Position numbers and translations under genes: made by a program. The notes beneath the pieces were generated by a model that saw only the letters and a program-made list of their open reading frames with translations, made no database searches and had not been told where the DNA came from. This document shows, piece by piece, positions 60,519 through 64,000 of a stretch of 64,000 nt of DNA. The stretch's first letter is position 1. Each line of letters opens with the position of its first letter. Origin of the DNA: Caldilineaceae bacterium (GTDB lineage Bacteria; Chloroflexota; Anaerolineae; Caldilineales; Caldilineaceae); contig JALHQH010000045.1 in the NCBI GenBank assembly GCA_022842065.1, positions 34,912 through 98,911 of the forward strand, read 5' to 3'.

Positions 60519-61643
60519 TTAATTCCCACCAACCCGCAACCGCGCCCAGTGGATATCCATCGCCCCATTATCCCCCGCATAATAAACCACCAACACATCG
60601 CCATCGGGCAGGGCTGTTGCCGAAGGTAAGCCAAAGGCCCAGGCTCCCATCTCGGCCAGCAGATCGCCGGTTTTGTCATCGCGTTTGGCTTCGCTGCCGT
60701 GGGTATAGATCACCACTTCGCTGGCGGGATCAAACGGGGCGTCAACTGCGCCGGCGACCCGCGCCCGAATCGAGTGGGTGCCAAACCGATCTACCCAGGC
60801 CAGCACCACGCGCCCATCCGGCAACATCGCCGGCGGCCCGGCCTGATCAGTGATGCCCAGGTCAATGGGGGCCGACCAACTGTGACCATGATCCTGGCTG
60901 ATGCGCCGGTGGATATTGAGGTAAGTAGTGGTCTGCGTGTCGTAGGTCCAGGCAAAGGTGGCGATACGCCCATCCGGGGCGACGCAGCAGCGCAGATCCC
61001 AGTTAAAGATGCGCCCCGTGGGGTCTTGGCCGGCGATCACGGGCGCGCCCCAGGTGAGGCCCTGATCGGTCGAATGAAAGAAGACCACCTTTTGATACCA
61101 CTGGGATCGATCCAGATAGGTCTTGTTGCTCTCAATACTGAGCGCCAAGGAGCCATCCGCCAACTTGAGCAGCGGGTTGGTCAAACTTGCCGGGCCGATG
61201 TCCTCGGGCATCGGCACATGACGCCATTCACTCCAGCTTTGCCCCTCATTGCTAGACTCGGCCAGCAGAATCTCCATCGGCAGACAGCCCTCGGTTTGGG
61301 CATTGAAGAGTGGCTGACCAGGATAACTCGTGCGGTCGATCCACATGGCCGCGGCCAGCAGGCGACCGGGCGCGACTTCGGTCAAGTAACAAACCTTAAC
61401 CGTACCCAGTTTACTGTGCAAGTGGGTTGGGCCAAAGGCGCGCCACGGCGCGCTCCAGGTGCGGCCCCCATCAGCAGAGCGCACAAATTCAATCGTCTCA
61501 TCGTCGCTATCTTTGGTCGAACCGGTCCGATAGCTGGCCAGTAAACCACCCTGTTGCAGGGCAACTACCTGACTAAAGGTCAAAATCGCGCGGGCGGTAC
61601 CCCGTTCACCGTGGGCAAGGATGCCACTGGCAATTAGCTCCAT
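60519..61643 (-). CDS. Asp-box sialidase-like protein
   Basis: Beta-propeller protein of 374 residues with four or more Asp boxes: SADGGRTWSAPW (about 56-67), SNEGQSWSEW, STDQGLTWGAP and SQDHGHSWSAP. RAILTFSQVVALQQGGLLASYRTGS starts the first blade. It lacks an obvious signal peptide. The arginine triad of sialidases cannot be confirmed, so exo-sialidase is only the nearest fold; rhamnogalacturonan-lyase-like or lectin roles are possible. GAGG precedes the ATG at 61643. It is downstream of oppB-oppC on the minus strand, in what looks like one operon. Confidence 0.82.
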   Translation of the reverse strand: MELIASGILAHGERGTARAILTFSQVVALQQGGLLASYRTGSTKDSDDETIEFVRSADGGRTWSAPWRAFGPTHLHSKLGTVKVCYLTEVAPGRLLAAAMWIDRTSYPGQPLFNAQTEGCLPMEILLAESSNEGQSWSEWRHVPMPEDIGPASLTNPLLKLADGSLALSIESNKTYLDRSQWYQKVVFFHSTDQGLTWGAPVIAGQDPTGRIFNWDLRCCVAPDGRIATFAWTYDTQTTTYLNIHRRISQDHGHSWSAPIDLGITDQAGPPAMLPDGRVVLAWVDRFGTHSIRARVAGAVDAPFDPASEVVIYTHGSEAKRDDKTGDLLAEMGAWAFGLPSATALPDGDVLVVYYAGDNGAMDIHWARLRVGGN

Positions 61644-61662
61644 CTTGATACCTCGTGGGTCA

Positions 61663-61753
61663 TGCGTTAAACGTAAAACGTAATGTATAAAACGTGAAAT
61701 GGTGCTGCCGGCATCACGTTTTACGCATCACGTTTTTACGTTTAACGTTTTAT
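61663..61753. repeat. ACGTTTTACG-type inverted repeat
   Basis: TAAACGTAAAACGT at 61668 pairs with ACGTTTTTACGTTTA ending near 61745, with CATCACGTTTTACGCATC words between. Similar words (GAAACGTGATACG, GATGCGTAA) appear at 9910-9950. It lies between the sialidase-like gene and oppC. Confidence 0.6.
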
Positions 61754-61769
61754 TATCGAATGATTTCCC

Positions 61770-62672
61770 TTACTCACGCGCCTGAGGGTCCAACGCGTCG
61801 CGGATGCCGTCGCCGACAAAGTTGACGGCCAGCACAAAGAGGACAGTCATGATCGCCGGGGGAATCCACTGCCAGGAGGTGCGCTCCATGGTCGAAATGT
61901 TGCGCGCCGTGTTGAGCATGTTGCCCCAACTGGGCGTCGGCGGCTGTACGCCCAGGCCAAGATAGCTCAACCCGGCTTCGAGCAGCACGGCGGTGGCGAC
62001 GGCAAAGCTGGCATAGACCAGGACGGGGGCCAGCGCATTGGGGATAATATGGCGCACGGCGATCTGGAAATTGGTCACGCCCAGGCAGTGCGCGGCCTCG
62101 ACATAGGCCCGTTCGCGCAGGGCCAGAAATTGCCCACGCATAATGCGACAGGGGGTCGGCCAGGTGAGCAGCCCAATCATCGCCATCACATTAAAGATGC
62201 TGGGGCCAATCAGCGAGGCGACACAGAGCAGCAGAATGATTACCGGAAAGCTGAGCACCACATCGACCACGCGCATGATGACCTGATCAACCCATCCACC
62301 GTAAAAGCCGGCAATTGAACCGAGCACCAGCCCAATCGAGGTCGAAAAAAAGACGGCAACCAGCCCCACCGCCAGCGAAATGCGCCCACCGACCAGCGTG
62401 CGCGCCAGAATATCGCGGCCAATCCGGTCCGTGCCAAAGAGATGTTCGCCCGAAGGGGGCTTGTTCATCGCCTTTAGATTTTGTTCGATTGCCGCGCTTT
62501 CCGAACCGAGCAGCGCGGCAATCACCAGCAGCACAATAATCGTCAACCCCACCATCGCCAGCCGATGGCGGCGAAACCGGCGTAACGTTTTGCGCAGGGG
62601 TGTATCTGGGCTGCTGGTGCGCAGTTCGCTCTGTTGGCTGACGGGTAACTTCAATGAACTTTGAGCACGCAT
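61770..62672 (-). CDS. Opp/Dpp-type ABC transporter permease (DppC-like)
   Basis: Inner-membrane permease of 300 residues. A hydrophilic N-terminus (residues 1-33) precedes the first helix LAMVGLTIIVLLVIAALLG; GTDRIGRDILARTLVGGRISLAVG is the DppC motif after the helix; the EAA loop is RERAYVEAAHCLGVTNFQIAVRHIIPNALAP; the end GDGIRDALDPQARE is standard. It follows the DppB-like gene with about 157 bases of short hairpins between. Likely imports peptides or related oligomers; the ATPase and binding protein genes are outside the window. Confidence 0.93.
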   Translation of the reverse strand: MRAQSSLKLPVSQQSELRTSSPDTPLRKTLRRFRRHRLAMVGLTIIVLLVIAALLGSESAAIEQNLKAMNKPPSGEHLFGTDRIGRDILARTLVGGRISLAVGLVAVFFSTSIGLVLGSIAGFYGGWVDQVIMRVVDVVLSFPVIILLLCVASLIGPSIFNVMAMIGLLTWPTPCRIMRGQFLALRERAYVEAAHCLGVTNFQIAVRHIIPNALAPVLVYASFAVATAVLLEAGLSYLGLGVQPPTPSWGNMLNTARNISTMERTSWQWIPPAIMTVLFVLAVNFVGDGIRDALDPQARE

Positions 62673-62736
62673 GGGTCTCTATTTATCCAAATCTGTAACG
62701 ATTTAGCCTTTGAATAAATTCAAGGCTGATAGCTCA

Positions 62737-62779
62737 AGTCGGCTTAAGCCGACTGCCAGCTAGTCCACTGAAGTGGACT
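62737..62779. repeat. Two small hairpins between oppB and oppC
   Basis: AGTCGGCTTAAGCCGACT (62737-62754) and AGTCCACTGAAGTGGACT (62762-62779) are palindromes of 18 bases; the second has a 2-base central mismatch-free core. They lie 50-95 bases downstream of the DppB-like gene and 65-110 upstream of the next ATG. Confidence 0.75.
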
Positions 62780-62829
62780 TCAGTTTTTAGCCTGAAATTC
62801 GGGTACCCCTTGGGTGCAAGGCTGAACCG

Positions 62830-63786
62830 TCATCCGAATCTAATACGCGGGTCGGCATAGGCGTAGGCAATGTCGGTGATCAGATTGGCGGCCAACACGG
62901 CAACCGCTACCGAAAGGCTGATCCCCATCAACATCGAGTAATCGCGCCCGTTGACCGAATCGATCAGGAGCGAGCCCATGCCGGGCCAGGTGAAGACCGT
63001 TTCGGTGATGACCGCACCGCCGACCATTTCCGGCAGGGCCAGCCCAATGATGGTCAAAATGGGGATTAGGGCATTACGAAAGGCATGGCGAAAGACAACG
63101 ACGCGTTCACGCAGCCCCTTGGCTTTGGCGGTGGTGATATAGGTGGCCCGCACCACCTCTAACATGGCGGAACGGGTATAACGCATGAGAATCGCGATGT
63201 AACCAAAGCCCAGGATCATCGCGGGCAACGCCAGGTGATGGAGGGTGTCAAAGATCGTCACATCGCCGGTCGTCGGCCCAATCCCGCCGATGGGAAAGAG
63301 CTTTAACTTGAGGCCAAAGAGATACAGTCCACCCAGCCCCAACAAAAAAGAGGGGGTCGAGACGCCAAGAAAAGCGACCGTTGTCATCAGAAAATCAAGC
63401 CGCGAGTATTGGCGCAACGCCGAAAAGATCCCCAACGGAATCCCGATCAGACAGCCAAGCGCGAGTGCCGTCCCCATCAACAGACCCGAAGCCCGCATCA
63501 CCCGCAGCAACGTTCCCCCAACCGACTGCCCGCCGACAATCCGATAGCCCAGATCGCCTTGCAGGGTTTTGCCCAGCCAGCGCACATACTGCACCGGATA
63601 GGGTTGATCCAAACCCATCTGCTTACGCATGCGATCAACCATCGCTTGGTCACGCCCCAATTCGGGGCTCATGTAGGCCAAGACCGGATCGCCAGGCGTC
63701 AACCGCGTAAAGACAAAAACTAAGACGGTTATGCCCAACAGCACCGGAATATTGATTAACAAACGCCGAATAATGTACCGACCCAC
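62830..63786 (-). CDS. Opp/Dpp-type ABC transporter permease (DppB-like)
   Basis: Permease of 318 residues. RYIIRRLLINIPVLLGITVLVFVFTRLTPGDP is the family start; LDQPYPVQYVRWL follows; the EAA loop is EVVRATYITTAKAKGLRERVVVFRHAFRNALIPIL and the end DIAYAYADPRIRFG. The start is set at GTG 63786 (GRYIIRR follows) because AAAGG lies six bases upstream; an ATG-free extension to 63819 lacks family similarity. It is upstream of the DppC-like gene. This is the second peptide-type permease pair in the window, so two such importers exist here. Confidence 0.93.
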   Translation of the reverse strand: MGRYIIRRLLINIPVLLGITVLVFVFTRLTPGDPVLAYMSPELGRDQAMVDRMRKQMGLDQPYPVQYVRWLGKTLQGDLGYRIVGGQSVGGTLLRVMRASGLLMGTALALGCLIGIPLGIFSALRQYSRLDFLMTTVAFLGVSTPSFLLGLGGLYLFGLKLKLFPIGGIGPTTGDVTIFDTLHHLALPAMILGFGYIAILMRYTRSAMLEVVRATYITTAKAKGLRERVVVFRHAFRNALIPILTIIGLALPEMVGGAVITETVFTWPGMGSLLIDSVNGRDYSMLMGISLSVAVAVLAANLITDIAYAYADPRIRFG

Positions 63787-63811
63787 GCGTTGCCTTTCTT
63801 TAGTTTTGCAG

Positions 63812-63851
63812 GGTGACAAGGTGAAGGGGTGAAGGGGTGAAGGGGTGACCG
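63812..63851. repeat. 8-bp tandem repeat GGTGAAGG
   Basis: Units GGTGACAA, three exact GGTGAAGG and GGTGACCG, immediately upstream of the DppB-like start on the minus strand. The next 40 bases contain the inverted pair GGGTTGATGG/CCATCAACCC. It is the third 8-bp minisatellite of the window, after 48963 and 49953. Confidence 0.85.
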
Positions 63852-63895
63852 GGTTGATGGGAAACAGTCCACGTGCGCCATCAACCCTTCACCTT

Positions 63896-64000
63896 GTGAT
63901 ACTGTTGTACTATCTTACAACGGGATTCAAATCCCGGCCTGACAACGAGAAGCCGCCTCAGCGGCTGAGAAAACGATCCTAGCCGCTGAGGCGGCTTCTC
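63896..64000. mobile_element. Inverse partial copy of the 48636-48978 element, cut by window
   Basis: Over 105 bases it equals the reverse complement of 48855-48959 with three base differences, including the GAGAAGCCGCCTCAGCGGC stem. It lies just beyond the minus-strand permease genes. The remainder is outside the window. Confidence 0.85.

Overview
The window is one strand of a moderately GC-rich bacterial chromosome. The paralogue set is Gfo/Idh/MocA dehydrogenases, phytanoyl-CoA dioxygenase-like (PhyH) proteins, short-chain dehydrogenases, CUT1 sugar and Opp/Dpp ABC transporters, a lone XisI, and a CruF-type carotenoid protein. Together with almost every long intergenic gap being filled by long inverted repeats, this suggests a filamentous Chloroflexota (Anaerolineae/Caldilineae-like) heterotroph. 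That placement is inference from gene content; no rRNA, tRNA, replication origin or CRISPR array was seen.

Layout. 1-1644: end of an Opp/Dpp permease pair, split by a nested palindrome. 1810-9920: dehydrogenase and decarboxylase genes (epimerase, MDR dehydrogenase, ThDP enzyme, two SDRs, two acetoacetate-decarboxylase-family proteins). 9985-16388: a CUT1 sugar ABC system (Tat-type lipoprotein binding protein, two permeases, MalK/UgpC-type ATPase), interrupted by an opposite-strand PfkB kinase and by a small-protein plus HNH cassette whose HNH gene carries an in-frame TGA. 16493-21609: VOC protein, Asp-box protein, PhyH, DAO-type oxidase, an enolase-superfamily remnant and a DapA-family aldolase. 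22029-30095: XisI, an NmrA reductase plus small barrel protein divergent from an AraC regulator, CruF-like protein, TetR, MsrB, MsrA, a decayed fragment and a fatty acid desaturase.

30613-57767 is a long plus-strand catabolic region: D-threonine-aldolase-like PLP protein, tandem-MBL protein, two Gfo/Idh, PhyH, an unknown protein, DUF362, then a tight run (CocE/NonD hydrolase, mannonate-dehydratase family, C45 amidase-like, unknown, FAD dehydrogenase, amidohydrolase) with stop/start overlaps, followed by aldo/keto reductase, PhyH, three Gfo/Idh, amidohydrolase-2, M55 D-aminopeptidase, glycosyltransferase, dimethylformamidase-like protein and alpha/beta hydrolase. 58084-63786: HpcH/HpaI aldolase, ferritin-like DUF455-type protein and, on the minus strand, oppB-oppC followed by an Asp-box sialidase-like gene.

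Taken together the genes describe uptake of sugars or glycosylated/peptidyl compounds, hydrolysis of ester and amide bonds, and oxidation of sugar-like products, with little central housekeeping. The most unusual property is the repeat landscape: at least a dozen palindrome families, several in two or three copies with shared modules, including a 343-bp element with perfect 41-bp terminal inverted repeats and a close partial copy at the window end; 8-bp minisatellites beside gene starts and ends; and a near-identical 17-bp motif upstream of three unrelated genes.
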